Below are positions 1 through 7,826 of a DNA stretch of 64,000 nt, piece after piece; position 1 is the stretch's first letter; each line of letters opens with the position of its first letter. The notes below the pieces were generated by a model. It was given only the letters and a program-made list of their open reading frames with translations, searched no databases and was not told the DNA's origin. The stretch spans positions 132,079 to 196,078 of the forward strand of contig CAKUZR010000003.1 of assembly GCA_934718065.1 (NCBI GenBank), written 5' to 3'. Source of the DNA: an uncultured Treponema sp. Lineage in GTDB: Bacteria; Spirochaetota; Spirochaetia; Treponematales; Treponemataceae. Both the position numbers and the translations under genes were made by a program.

Positions 1-689
1 CTGACCGCCTTTGCCGCCGCAACAGTGTTGCATCCGCCGCCAAGATAAAGACAAGGCTTTTTCGCCGCGGCAAGAAGCTCAGCCGCTTTTTCAAGAAGAA
101 TCCGCATTTCATCCGGCTTTGTGTGGAAACGGACAGATTTTTCTTCCGGCTGCGGCTTTTTTATTTCAGGCCATTTTTCAAATTCATATTCCGCAAGCTG
201 AATGTTGCGCGGCACATCAATAAGCACCGGGCCGGGACGACCGCTCATCGCAATTTCAAAAGCCTCAGGAATCGCCGTGAAAAGTTCAGCCACATTTTTA
301 ACCATTACGCTGTGCTTTGTAATCGGGAACGAAAGCCCGAACGTGTCCGCCTCCTGAAAAGCGTCAGTTCCAATAAGATTTGTGTTGACCTGCCCTGTAA
401 TCGCGATGATTGGAATTGAATCCGAGCGCGCATCAGCAACGGCAGTCAGAAGATTCATTGCTCCCGGACCGCTGGTTGCCATGCACACAGCCGGAAGCCC
501 TGTTGAACGGGCGATTCCCTGCGCAAAAAATCCGGCGGCCTGCTCCTGGCGCACAAGCACGTGGTGAATATTGCTCCGGGCAAGCTCGTCGTACAAAGGA
601 AGAATCGAGCCTCCAGGAATTCCTGCGACGGTCCTGATTCCGTGCATTTCCAACAGTTTCACAATAATTTGAGCGCCAGTCTTTTTCAT
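1..689 (-). CDS. ilvB: Acetolactate synthase large subunit, N-terminal part (cut by window edge)
   Basis: Translating the minus strand from the ATG at 689 gives an open frame to the window edge (about 229 residues). It begins MKKTGAQIIVKLLEMHGI and contains the thiamine-diphosphate enzyme features VAGIPGG, the catalytic-glutamate segment RQEQAAGFFAQG, ATSGPGAMN and ITGQV, followed by the start of the central domain. This is the acetolactate synthase (acetohydroxyacid synthase) catalytic subunit, which condenses pyruvate with pyruvate or 2-ketobutyrate in valine, leucine and isoleucine synthesis. CAGGAG lies 7 nt before the start. The gene sits directly behind a leader peptide and terminator (708-837), the classic arrangement for branched-chain amino-acid attenuation, which favours a biosynthetic rather than catabolic enzyme. 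The regulatory subunit and the rest of the operon would lie outside the window. Confidence 0.93.
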   Translation of the reverse strand, partial: MKKTGAQIIVKLLEMHGIRTVAGIPGGSILPLYDELARSNIHHVLVRQEQAAGFFAQGIARSTGLPAVCMATSGPGAMNLLTAVADARSDSIPIIAITGQVNTNLIGTDAFQEADTFGLSFPITKHSVMVKNVAELFTAIPEAFEIAMSGRPGPVLIDVPRNIQLAEYEFEKWPEIKKPQPEEKSVRFHTKPDEMRILLEKAAELLAAAKKPCLYLGGGCNTVAAAKAV

Positions 690-707
690 AAAAACTCCTG
701 TAAAAAT

Positions 708-731
708 AAAAAAGCCCTCCGTCAGGAGAGC
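708..731 (-). terminator. Attenuator terminator upstream of ilvB
   Basis: On the minus strand GCTCTCC and GGAGGGC pair as a 7-bp stem (one G-T pair) around a TGAC loop, followed directly by six T. It lies between the leader peptide stop codon and the ilvB Shine-Dalgarno, so it would stop transcription before ilvB unless an alternative fold forms. Confidence 0.85.
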
Positions 732-788
732 TTCTTTCAGTATATAAATTCTACATACACATAAGTCGCCTGACCTAACTCAAGTTAG
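721..788 (-). promoter_or_regulatory. Antiterminator and stop-codon hairpin of the ilv attenuator
   Basis: GTCAGG at 774-769 is exactly complementary to CCTGAC at 726-721, which forms the left arm and loop of the terminator; pairing these two would destroy the terminator. A second dyad, CTAAC-TTGA-GTTAG at 788-775, covers the end of the leader peptide including its stop codon and could act as the pause hairpin. The mutually exclusive pairings are visible in the sequence; the mechanism is inferred from enterobacterial ilv/leu attenuators. Confidence 0.7.
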
Positions 789-837
789 ATTTAATGACGA
801 GCACGACTTTTAGTGTATCTGTAAAAATCAATTTCAT
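775..837 (-). CDS. Branched-chain amino-acid leader peptide (20 residues)
   Basis: A 20-codon frame starts ATG AAA TTG ATT and ends AGT TAG. Nine of its 20 residues are Leu, Val or Ile, with the run Leu-Lys-Val-Val-Leu-Val-Ile in the middle. It ends 86 nt before the ilvB start and just upstream of competing antiterminator and terminator stems. When charged Leu/Val/Ile tRNA is scarce a ribosome would stall on this run and favour the antiterminator. No Shine-Dalgarno precedes it: the ATG lies 7 nt after a GATAAT -10 box, so the leader transcript probably begins at or next to the start codon. It is too short for standard gene callers. Confidence 0.85.
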   Translation of the reverse strand: MKLIFTDTLKVVLVIKSNLS

Positions 838-844
838 ATCTGAT

Positions 845-873
845 ATTATCGCGTTTTTTTTCATTTTTGTCTA
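845..873 (-). promoter_or_regulatory. Promoter of the ilv leader/ilvB unit
   Basis: TAGACA (873-868), a 17-nt spacer and GATAAT (850-845). Each hexamer matches the sigma-70 consensus at five of six positions. The expected start is at about 838, next to the leader peptide ATG. Confidence 0.75.
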
Positions 874-883
874 TCGATTTTTT

Positions 884-971
884 ATTTGCTCCAGATGAAT
901 TTGGCTCGTGCTGCGGTTGAATTGATTCAGCTGCTCCGCACTTTTATTAATTCAACCGCCAAAAAATCCAG
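884..971. repeat. Degenerate fragment of the MITE-like repeat
   Basis: This stretch aligns with the middle of the repeats at 26916-27120 and 37879-38082, sharing GCTCCAGATG, ATTTGGCTCG, GCTCCGCAC and CGCCAAAAA in the same order. The terminal inverted repeats are not recognisable, so it looks like an old decayed copy. It fills most of the gap between the ilv promoter and the next gene. Confidence 0.6.
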
Positions 972-1015
972 AAATCCCCGCTGTTTTTTCTCTTGTTTTC
1001 CTGTATAATAGTCGT

Positions 1016-1441
1016 ATGAGTTTTTCTCCGCCTGAACAATATATGCTCTGCACAAATTCTGCCTGCAAAAAATCCAGCAACTGCCTGCGGCATCTTGTTT
1101 TTGACGGGCTTTCAGAAAACGACGAAAAAATCTTCACCTTGAATCCAAAATATTTTCCCAAGGAAGATGAGGAATGCCGGCATTTCAGGCCAGACGAAAA
1201 AATCAGGATTGCATGGGGAACCAGAAAAATCTTTGACGACGTTCCTTTGAAAAAGGCTGAAATCATAAAGGCTAGGCTTCTGCATCATTTCGGAAAAACT
1301 CTTTACTACAGGTTCTACCGGAGCGAGCGGCCGGTAACCCCAGAAGCTCAGATTTATATAGAAGAGACTTTCAGGGCAAACGGAATCAACGCAGAAATAA
1401 AATACGAAAGCTACACGGAAGACTACGACTGGCGATACTGA
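1016..1441 (+). CDS. DUF6078-like small cysteine-containing protein
   Basis: 141-residue soluble protein. An N-terminal cluster C-x4-C-x5-C (residues 12-23) is followed by basic and aromatic segments, including a short CRHFRPDEKIRIAWG stretch and an ARLLHHFGK helix. The pattern resembles the uncharacterised DUF6078 family best known from Bacteroidetes; I recall this assignment and could not check it. The cysteines could bind a metal. No signal peptide or membrane segment is seen. TATAAT ends 6 nt before the ATG and there is no Shine-Dalgarno, so the mRNA is probably leaderless. The gene stands alone between the ilv attenuator and the repeat array at 1452. Function unknown. Confidence 0.75.
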   Translation: MSFSPPEQYMLCTNSACKKSSNCLRHLVFDGLSENDEKIFTLNPKYFPKEDEECRHFRPDEKIRIAWGTRKIFDDVPLKKAEIIKARLLHHFGKTLYYRFYRSERPVTPEAQIYIEETFRANGINAEIKYESYTEDYDWRY

Positions 1442-1451
1442 CTCTAGACTG

Positions 1452-1531
1452 GTTTCACCGCGGGAAACTTTTGTTTCAAGGCCAGAAACTGCGGTTTCAC
1501 CAGGAGAAACTTAAGTTTCATTCAGGGAAAC
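1452..1531. repeat. Tandem dyad array, four units with 21-bp period
   Basis: Four copies of GTTTC-N7-GAAAC begin at 1452, 1473, 1494 and 1515, exactly 21 bp apart, separated by 4-nt linkers. The arms are perfect while the loops and linkers differ (ACCGCGG, AAGGCCA, ACCAGGA, ATTCAGG). The array fills the gap between the gene ending at 1441 and the NFACT promoter. It could be a helically phased operator array or four small RNA hairpins. Confidence 0.85.
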
Positions 1532-1540
1532 GCTTTTCAT

Positions 1541-1569
1541 TATACACTTGAAAAAAAATTTGCTATAAT
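1541..1569 (+). promoter_or_regulatory. Promoter of the NFACT gene
   Basis: TATACA, a 17-nt spacer, then TATAAT at 1564-1569, only 6 nt before the ATG at 1576. The -10 is perfect and the -35 is weak (4 of 6). The transcript would start at or within a base or two of the start codon. Confidence 0.65.
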
Positions 1570-1575
1570 TTCAGC

Positions 1576-3021
1576 ATGTCTCTTAACTGCAACGAAATTG
1601 ATAAAATTCTTGAAGAACTGAACATAAACGGATATTTCATTCAGGATATTATTCAGCCTGGCTACGACACAATCGCTTTTTATCTTTACGGAAACGGAGA
1701 AGCGAAAACAATTCTTGTCTGCACTGCGCAAAATTCATGCAGAATAAACGAAACCAGGCGGAAAATCCTAAAAAATGACAAGCCTCTGCGTTTTATGGAA
1801 TTTCTGAAGTCGCACATAAAAGGGTCAAAAATAACAAAAATCGGACAGATTGGGCAGCAGCGGATAATTCAGGTGAATCTGGCTCACGGCGATGAAAATT
1901 TTATTGTCTACATACGATTGTGGTCGAACGCCGCGAATATCATCGTGTGCGATGAGCAGAACAACATCCTTGACACAATGTTCCGCCGGCCCGCAAAAGG
2001 CGAAACTACAGGCGGAAAATTTTCGCTTCCGGAAGAAAATCCTGTGAAAAAAGAATGGCCGGTCCGCGATTTTTCCGAGATTTCCGAAGAATACAAAAAA
2101 ACGCATCCGAACCAGCCGGAACTTTCATTCAACCAGAAAGTTGACATTTGGTACGGCGAACACGCGCAGGTTCTTTCGCGAGAGGCGCTTTTAGTCCAAG
2201 CGGAAAAATGGTTCAACGCAACGCACAGCCGCATGACCGCCGCCCTTGAAAAACTTGAAAAAAAGCAGCTTGATTTTGAAAACGCAAGCAGCCTGAAGCA
2301 TTACGGCGATCTGATTCTTTCGTACAGCTATCTTCTGGAAAAAAATTCAAATTTCCTTGAATGTGAAGATTACGACTCCGGAAAAACCGTAAGAATTCTT
2401 GTTGATTCCAAGAAAAACGCCCAGGAAAATGCGGCGGAATATTACGAAAAATACAAAAAAGCCTTGTCCGGCGCAGAAAGCCTGAACCACGACATCGAGA
2501 TTGCAAAAAAGAAAATTGAAAAAATCGAAAAAATGTACCAGGAAATGCAGAATGAAAAAAATCCTGTGCGGATTGAGCAGCTTCTGCGCAAAGACACAAC
2601 TCCAAAGCAGCAGAAGAAAAAGGAACATCCTGGCCTGGACTACACTGTGAACGGCTGGTACATTCTGGTCGGCAGGGACGCAAACGAAAACGACGAGCTT
2701 CTGCGCCGCCATGTGCGCGGCTCTGATATGTGGTTTCATGTGCGGGATTTTCCGGGCGGCTACGTTTTTGTGAAAAACCGTCCGGGAAAAACAATTCCTC
2801 TGGACATTCTTCTGGATGCGGCGAACCTTGCGGTTTATTATTCCAAGGCAAGAAACGCCGGAAAAACTGATTTATATTATACTCAGGTAAAATACTTGCG
2901 TCGGGCAAAAAACGGTCCTAAAGGTCTTGTAATTCCAACGCAGGAAAAAAATCTTTGCATCACGCCGGACAAGGAAAGGCTCCGCCGGCTAGACTCAATC
3001 AGGCAGGAAAACGAACTATGA
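1576..3021 (+). CDS. NFACT-family protein (RqcH/Rqc2-like)
   Basis: 481 residues, shorter than typical bacterial RqcH (about 570). The N-terminal NFACT-N region (about 1-180) is followed by a helical coiled-coil section (about 200-345) and a C-terminal NFACT-R domain (about 350-460) with the characteristic HVRGSDMWFHVRDFPG and KAKNGPKGLV-like segments. Family members bind obstructed 50S subunits and direct alanine tailing of nascent chains; the same fold was first described as fibronectin-binding. The position matching the conserved Asp-Arg pair of RqcH (D97/R98 in B. subtilis) reads Gln95-Arg96 here (GQQRIIQV). The promoter is leaderless in type. The stop overlaps the start of the next gene (ATGA), so the two are co-transcribed. 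Confidence 0.85.
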   Translation: MSLNCNEIDKILEELNINGYFIQDIIQPGYDTIAFYLYGNGEAKTILVCTAQNSCRINETRRKILKNDKPLRFMEFLKSHIKGSKITKIGQIGQQRIIQVNLAHGDENFIVYIRLWSNAANIIVCDEQNNILDTMFRRPAKGETTGGKFSLPEENPVKKEWPVRDFSEISEEYKKTHPNQPELSFNQKVDIWYGEHAQVLSREALLVQAEKWFNATHSRMTAALEKLEKKQLDFENASSLKHYGDLILSYSYLLEKNSNFLECEDYDSGKTVRILVDSKKNAQENAAEYYEKYKKALSGAESLNHDIEIAKKKIEKIEKMYQEMQNEKNPVRIEQLLRKDTTPKQQKKKEHPGLDYTVNGWYILVGRDANENDELLRRHVRGSDMWFHVRDFPGGYVFVKNRPGKTIPLDILLDAANLAVYYSKARNAGKTDLYYTQVKYLRRAKNGPKGLVIPTQEKNLCITPDKERLRRLDSIRQENEL

Positions 3022-3896
3022 AAAAAAACAAGAATTCCGAAAAGCCTTTTTCAAATTTTTCCGCGCTCAAAACGTTCTGGCGGCTTTTTTCAATTTCCCG
3101 GAACAGGAAGGAACTGCCTTTTCTTGCAAAAAGCGTCATTTCAAACTTTTTTACAATCCAGCAGAAGCAGAAATTCAAAATCACCCGGATTCCAGTTGTG
3201 AACGTTGAGCACAGGCTCGACAAGAACATTCCGTTCGTTCCTTCAAAAATAAAAATCTATCTTGATTTCATCTGGTTCACAGCCCGAACGATGGATATGC
3301 TTTTTTCAAAGCTTGAAAAAGAAAAAGCTGCCTCAACGCTGGCAGAATTTGAAAAATTCATGGCAAATCTTTACCAGCAGGCTGGAAGCATTTACTCAAA
3401 GACGCTTTCAACAACTGACCGCCCGAAATATTTCGCCACGCCGCGTTTTCTGATAATCCACATATTCGATCCGCATCTTTTGTGCGTGCCAAGCCTTCAT
3501 GTTGCGATTGTGGCAGGAACATGGGCTTTTGCGCGGAAAATCTTGAATTCAACGGAAACAAACAAAGTCGAAATTCAGGAAATTCTGGATGAAATTTATT
3601 TTGGCGCGCGGAAAATCTCTGAAAGCGTGCTTTACGTAAAGCAGCACAGCATAAACTGTGTCGCCGCGGCATTGTATTTTCTGACCGCAACAAACGAAAA
3701 AGATTTCTTTTCGGAAAAAGACGCTGAAAATTTCATTGAAAGCTTGTTTCAGGATGCGACGGACATTTTTCCATCCGATGTGCAGGAAATCCACGAATAT
3801 ATGAAAAAAATGCTCAAGGGATTAATCAAGGAAAACAAAAAATCAGAAGAATGGCAGCAGCCAGTGCTTGACTGGCTGCATAGTTACAAGAACTAA
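3018..3896 (+). CDS. PAP2-superfamily-like protein
   Basis: 292 residues, starting at the ATG that overlaps the NFACT stop (ATGA); a longer frame upstream would only overlap NFACT. Motifs recall a type 2 phosphatidic acid phosphatase site: RPKYF (about 135), CVPSLHVAI (about 157) resembling the PSGH/PSLH motif, and YVKQHSINCVAAALYF (about 210) with a histidine, although the final arginine/aspartate pattern is not clear. Hydrophobic stretches are short, so it may be peripheral rather than fully membrane-embedded. Its substrate is unknown. It ends directly against the convergent helicase gene (stop codons adjacent, no gap). Translation is probably coupled to the NFACT gene. Confidence 0.65.
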   Translation: MKKNKNSEKPFSNFSALKTFWRLFSISRNRKELPFLAKSVISNFFTIQQKQKFKITRIPVVNVEHRLDKNIPFVPSKIKIYLDFIWFTARTMDMLFSKLEKEKAASTLAEFEKFMANLYQQAGSIYSKTLSTTDRPKYFATPRFLIIHIFDPHLLCVPSLHVAIVAGTWAFARKILNSTETNKVEIQEILDEIYFGARKISESVLYVKQHSINCVAAALYFLTATNEKDFFSEKDAENFIESLFQDATDIFPSDVQEIHEYMKKMLKGLIKENKKSEEWQQPVLDWLHSYKN

Positions 3897-5843
3897 TTAA
3901 AAGCGTTCCGCCTTGCCGTTTTTCTTCTGCTTGTAAAGTCCGGCAGAACCGGCACGAACCGCTCTTTCAGTCTGGTTATGAACGTTCGGCCTTGAATGAC
4001 GGCGGCTTCCGCCACGCTCCTCGCGCATTCCGTCATCAAATTTTCTGTCACGGTCTCTTCCGCGGCCTCCGTGATGTCTTCCGCCGCCAAATCCGCCCCG
4101 GCCTCTTCCGCGACCACCGCGGCCTCCGCCGAAATCAGAATCGCTTTCTTTCACATCAACGTGCATGTGCGGCACATTCTGGTTTTCTTTCGCCAAGTCC
4201 AAAGCGCGTTTTGCAGCTTCCTTTGGCAAAGAAACCAAAGTGAAATTTGAAGAAATATCAATTCTGTCAACAAGGCGGCCCGGAATATTAAGCATTTTGC
4301 TGAAATAATCAGCGACAGCCTTTGGATTGTAGCCATCTCTGCGGCCAATCTGAATATACAGGCGTGTCTGGTTCGCAATGCTTCCCTGCTGAGTGATTCT
4401 TCCGTAGCGGGATTTGTTCAGTTTTTCACCGTAAAGAACTGAAAGAACTGAAGCAAGCACAGAATTCGCATCGTTTCCGGAAGTAAGTTCCGCGGCAAGA
4501 TTTTCAAATTCATCCGAAGCTTTTACAAGAGCCGGCTCTTCGCCTGAAAGCCCGAGTTTTTCTTTCAGCTCGCCGAATATTCGTCCGCGTTTTTTCTCAA
4601 GAACTTCATCAACAGAAGGAATTTTCTCCTCTTTCATTTCGCCTTTGCTTGCTTTTCTAACCGCGCGCTGAAGGAATCCGAGCTTGCGGGTTTCCTGCGG
4701 AGCCACAAAAGTTACGGCAACGCCCTCTTTTCCTGCGCGGCCAGTACGACCGATTCTGTGAACATAAGTCGCTCCGTCAAACGGAAGAGAATAATTCACA
4801 ACGTAGTTAAGATTTTTTATATCAATTCCGCGGGCAGCAACGTCGGTCGCAACAAGAATTCTAGTCTTCTTAGTCTTGAAGCGGGCGATAATTTTTTCAC
4901 GCTGAGCCTGGGCAATATCTCCGTGCAGAGCCGCAACTTCATAGCCTTTTTCGTCAAGCGCGCGCGTAACATTGTCAGCATCGTGCTTTGTCTGCGTGAA
5001 CACAATTCCGTAAAAATCATCGGCAAAATCAATAAGACGTACAAGCGCCTCGGTTTTATCGCTTTCGCGGACAACCCAGAATTTCTGGTCAATCAGCAGC
5101 GGCTCGTCAACAACGCCTTCCTCTTCAACAATTTCGTAATCGCCCATAAATTCGCCGGCAATTTTTAAAATCGGAGCTGGCATTGTCGCGCTGAACAAAA
5201 GAATTCTTGCGTCAGGATTCGCCTGCTTAAAAATTTCCTCAATGTCATCGATAAAGCCCATGTCGAGCATTTCATCGCCTTCGTCAAGGATAAAATATTC
5301 AATTTTGCTGATGTCGAGCGTTTTCCGCTCCAAGTGATCCTGAATTCGTCCAGGAGTTCCAACAACAATTTCAACGCCTTTCTTCAAATCCCTTATCTGC
5401 GTTGAATAAGATGCGCCGCCGTACAAAACGCATGAGCGCGGAGATTTTCCTTCAGTGAACGACTGAAGCTCCGTGCAAGTCTGAATCGCAAGCTCGCGGG
5501 TCGGCTCCAGAACAAGAGCCTTCACCGTTCCGCTGGAGCCGCGCAGCTTCTGAATAATAGGAAGCCCGAAAGCCGCTGTTTTTCCAGTTCCAGTGCGCGC
5601 CCTGGCAATAATATTCGCATCTCCGTTCAAAAGCCGCGGAATCGCAAGAACCTGAATCGGCGAAGGAACTTTAAATCCTTTTCGTTCAACTGCCGCAAGA
5701 GTCGGCTCGTCAAGGCCCAAATCTTCAAAAGAAATATCCGCTTCCGCGTTCAATTCATCCTGATTTTCAATCTCGTCAGGATTTTCAGCCTGTGATTCGA
5801 TTGGAACAATTTCGTCATCTAAAATTTCGTTTTCGTTACTCAT
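3897..5843 (-). CDS. DEAD-box RNA helicase with DbpA-type domain and RGG tail
   Basis: 648 residues. An acidic N-terminal extension (1-40) precedes the Q motif (about 57-65), motif I ARTGTGKT (82-89), PTREL, TPGR, motif II DEGD (187-190), SAT, and motifs IV-VI ending HRIGRTGRAG. A C-terminal RRM-like domain of the DbpA/CsdA type (about 490-580) is followed by an Arg/Gly-rich tail with RGG repeats, typical for RNA binding. The likely role is RNA remodelling in ribosome assembly or mRNA decay and cold adaptation. Motif II carries Gly in place of the Ala of DEAD. A candidate -10 (TATTAT) lies some 60 nt upstream with a U-rich leader, unlike the leaderless genes nearby. Confidence 0.93.
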   Translation of the reverse strand: MSNENEILDDEIVPIESQAENPDEIENQDELNAEADISFEDLGLDEPTLAAVERKGFKVPSPIQVLAIPRLLNGDANIIARARTGTGKTAAFGLPIIQKLRGSSGTVKALVLEPTRELAIQTCTELQSFTEGKSPRSCVLYGGASYSTQIRDLKKGVEIVVGTPGRIQDHLERKTLDISKIEYFILDEGDEMLDMGFIDDIEEIFKQANPDARILLFSATMPAPILKIAGEFMGDYEIVEEEGVVDEPLLIDQKFWVVRESDKTEALVRLIDFADDFYGIVFTQTKHDADNVTRALDEKGYEVAALHGDIAQAQREKIIARFKTKKTRILVATDVAARGIDIKNLNYVVNYSLPFDGATYVHRIGRTGRAGKEGVAVTFVAPQETRKLGFLQRAVRKASKGEMKEEKIPSVDEVLEKKRGRIFGELKEKLGLSGEEPALVKASDEFENLAAELTSGNDANSVLASVLSVLYGEKLNKSRYGRITQQGSIANQTRLYIQIGRRDGYNPKAVADYFSKMLNIPGRLVDRIDISSNFTLVSLPKEAAKRALDLAKENQNVPHMHVDVKESDSDFGGGRGGRGRGRGGFGGGRHHGGRGRDRDRKFDDGMREERGGSRRHSRPNVHNQTERAVRAGSAGLYKQKKNGKAERF

Positions 5844-5931
5844 TTTTTCCCAATAAATAAAATTAAATTAAAAAAGGTAGGTTACTTATAATAGAATATT
5901 ACACGTTTTTTTACAATCAAATTGAACAAAA

Positions 5932-5960
5932 TTGAAAATTTATGAAAAATGTGATATAAT
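5932..5960 (+). promoter_or_regulatory. Promoter of carD-ispDF
   Basis: TTGAAA (5932-5937), a 17-nt spacer, TATAAT (5955-5960). The ATG follows 8 nt later with no Shine-Dalgarno, so the transcript probably starts at the first codon. Confidence 0.8.
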
Positions 5961-5968
5961 TAAAAAAT

Positions 5969-6640
5969 ATGAGTAACACAAAGTTTAGCATTGACGAGAA
6001 AGTCGTTTATCCTAGCCAGGGCGTTGGATTAATCACGGAGATTTTTGAAAAGAATTTCCGCGGCACAACTATGACTTACTACAAAATTTACATTGAAGTT
6101 TCAGACATGGTTGTTCTTGTTCCAATTGAAAAAGCCGAGGAACTTGGAATCCGGCCGATTGTTGGTGCGGAAGAAGCAGAAAAAGCGCTGAATTCGCTTT
6201 CGGATGACTTTGAGCCTATCACTTCAGACTGGAAACTGCGCTATCAGATGAACCTTGACCTTCTTAAAAAAGGCACAATCGCTGATATTGCGGCAATTGT
6301 CCGATGTCTTTACAACCGCTCAAAAGTGAAGGAACTTCCAATTCTGGAACGCAAGCTTTACGACCAGGCGAAAAAACTTCTTGAAGACGAAATTTCAATC
6401 GCGATGGGAATTTCTGAAAAAGAAGTTGAGTCAATGATTCACTTGAAACTTGAACCGCCGGGATCAACTCCAAAAATCAAGCACATAATCGAAGACTTTG
6501 ACGATGAAGACGATGACTTGATGGATGATGTTTCTTCTAGAAAAAGCAAAAACGATGATGACGACGAGGATTCCGACGAAGACTCATCAGATGAAGCCGA
6601 CGCTGAAGAAGATGATTTTGGCGATGACGACGAAGAATAA
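5969..6640 (+). CDS. CarD-family transcriptional regulator with acidic tail
   Basis: 223 residues. The first ~160 form a CarD/CdnL/TRCF-type module: it opens with FSIDEKVVYPSQGVGLITEI, the RNA-polymerase beta-interacting Tudor-like fold, followed by helices with the DNA-contacting region (about 85-160). The rest (about 168-223) is a strongly acidic Asp/Glu/Ser tail. CarD proteins stabilise RNA polymerase open complexes, often at rRNA promoters. The 3' end overlaps the ispDF start by 17 nt, a pairing I recall from other treponemes, so the two are translationally coupled. The promoter gives a probably leaderless mRNA. Confidence 0.9.
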   Translation: MSNTKFSIDEKVVYPSQGVGLITEIFEKNFRGTTMTYYKIYIEVSDMVVLVPIEKAEELGIRPIVGAEEAEKALNSLSDDFEPITSDWKLRYQMNLDLLKKGTIADIAAIVRCLYNRSKVKELPILERKLYDQAKKLLEDEISIAMGISEKEVESMIHLKLEPPGSTPKIKHIIEDFDDEDDDLMDDVSSRKSKNDDDDEDSDEDSSDEADAEEDDFGDDDEE

Positions 6641-7820
6641 TTCTTCAAAGGCAAACGTTGTTATCTGCGCCGCTGGTTCTTCCTCAAGAATGGGCGGCAC
6701 AACAAAAAAAGAATATCTCCCCTTGAACAACGGAACTGTGCTTTCCGAATCCGTGAAAAAATTTTTAAATTCAATTGAAGTTGAAATTTTAGCGGTTACA
6801 GTTCCCAAAAACGGCCAGGTGGACGCTGAAAAAGCGCTTTTTTCAGACAAAGAAATAAAACAGAAGCTTGGCTCAGCAAAACTGATTTTTGCGGAAGGCG
6901 GCTCAACCAGGCAGAAAAGCGTTTTCAATGCGCTGAAAAAAATCCAGGAATTTCATCCTGAATCTGATTTGGTTTTGATTCACGACGGAGCGCGCCCCTT
7001 TGTTACGGAGAAAATCATAAAAGACACGCTGGACGCAACGGAGGAATTTGGAGCCGCGGTTCCTGGGACAACTCCAGTTGACACTCAAAAACTGCTGGAT
7101 GAAAACGGATTTATCGAGCAGCATCTTACGCGCTCAAGAATGGCGGCTGTCCAGACTCCGCAGGGCTTCCGGCTGAAGGAACTTTTAAAAGCGCATGAAC
7201 TTGCCGAAAAAGATGGAAAAGAATACACAGACGACACAGAAATCTGGGGAAAATATTCCGGAAAAGTCAAAGCGGTTCAGGGCGATTCAGCCAACAAAAA
7301 AATCACTTATGCTGACGACTACACTTTCGGAAAACAAAATATGAATTCAATAAAAATCGGGCTTGGCTACGACCTGCACAGGCTTGTTGAAGGCAGAAAA
7401 CTCATTATCGGCGGAATAGAATTTCCATTTGAAAAAGGTGAAGACGGCCATTCAGACGGAGACGCTCTTCTGCACGCAATTACAGACGCGCTTTTAGGCG
7501 CGAGCGGACTTGGCGATATCGGAAGCTTTTTTCCGCCGGAAGACAGCAAATGGAAAGACGCAAATTCCGTTGAACTTTTAAAAACTGTCTGGAAAATAAT
7601 CTGCGGCAAAGGCTGGAAGCTGGTCAACCTTGACTGCGTTGTAAAACTTGAAAAGCCTAAATTTCTTCCGCAGCGGCAAAAAGTCATTGAAAATATCGCC
7701 AGCGCCCTGAACGTTGAACCTGAAAAAATTTTCGTCAAAGCCAAAACCGGCGAAAAACTGGATTCCGTCGGTTCTGGAAACGCAATTGAAGCCTGGGCAA
7801 CGTGCCTGCTTTCTAAATAG
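6624..7820 (+). CDS. ispDF: Bifunctional IspD-IspF (MEP isoprenoid pathway)
   Basis: 398 residues from the ATG at 6624 (MTTKNNSSKANVVICAAG); an ATG at 6612 is possible but adds nothing conserved, and the longer frame only reads the CarD acidic tail out of frame. Residues ~10-235 are IspD, the MEP cytidylyltransferase (CAAGSSSRMGG...KEY, HDGARPF, QTPQGFR, TDDTEIW). Residues ~240-398 are IspF, the MECDP synthase, with the zinc ligands in GYDLHRL and DGHSDGDALLHA and the closing AKTGEKLDSVGSG region. The missing middle enzyme, IspE, is not in the window. The gene overlaps carD and converges on the amylase gene with 6 bp between stops. Confidence 0.95.
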   Translation: MTTKNNSSKANVVICAAGSSSRMGGTTKKEYLPLNNGTVLSESVKKFLNSIEVEILAVTVPKNGQVDAEKALFSDKEIKQKLGSAKLIFAEGGSTRQKSVFNALKKIQEFHPESDLVLIHDGARPFVTEKIIKDTLDATEEFGAAVPGTTPVDTQKLLDENGFIEQHLTRSRMAAVQTPQGFRLKELLKAHELAEKDGKEYTDDTEIWGKYSGKVKAVQGDSANKKITYADDYTFGKQNMNSIKIGLGYDLHRLVEGRKLIIGGIEFPFEKGEDGHSDGDALLHAITDALLGASGLGDIGSFFPPEDSKWKDANSVELLKTVWKIICGKGWKLVNLDCVVKLEKPKFLPQRQKVIENIASALNVEPEKIFVKAKTGEKLDSVGSGNAIEAWATCLLSK

Positions 7821-7826
7821 CAGTCA

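Noticed and set aside
6439..6654. Ser-rich minus-strand frame opposite the CarD tail
   Set aside because: It is the antisense of Asp/Glu codons in the acidic tail and has no start signals.
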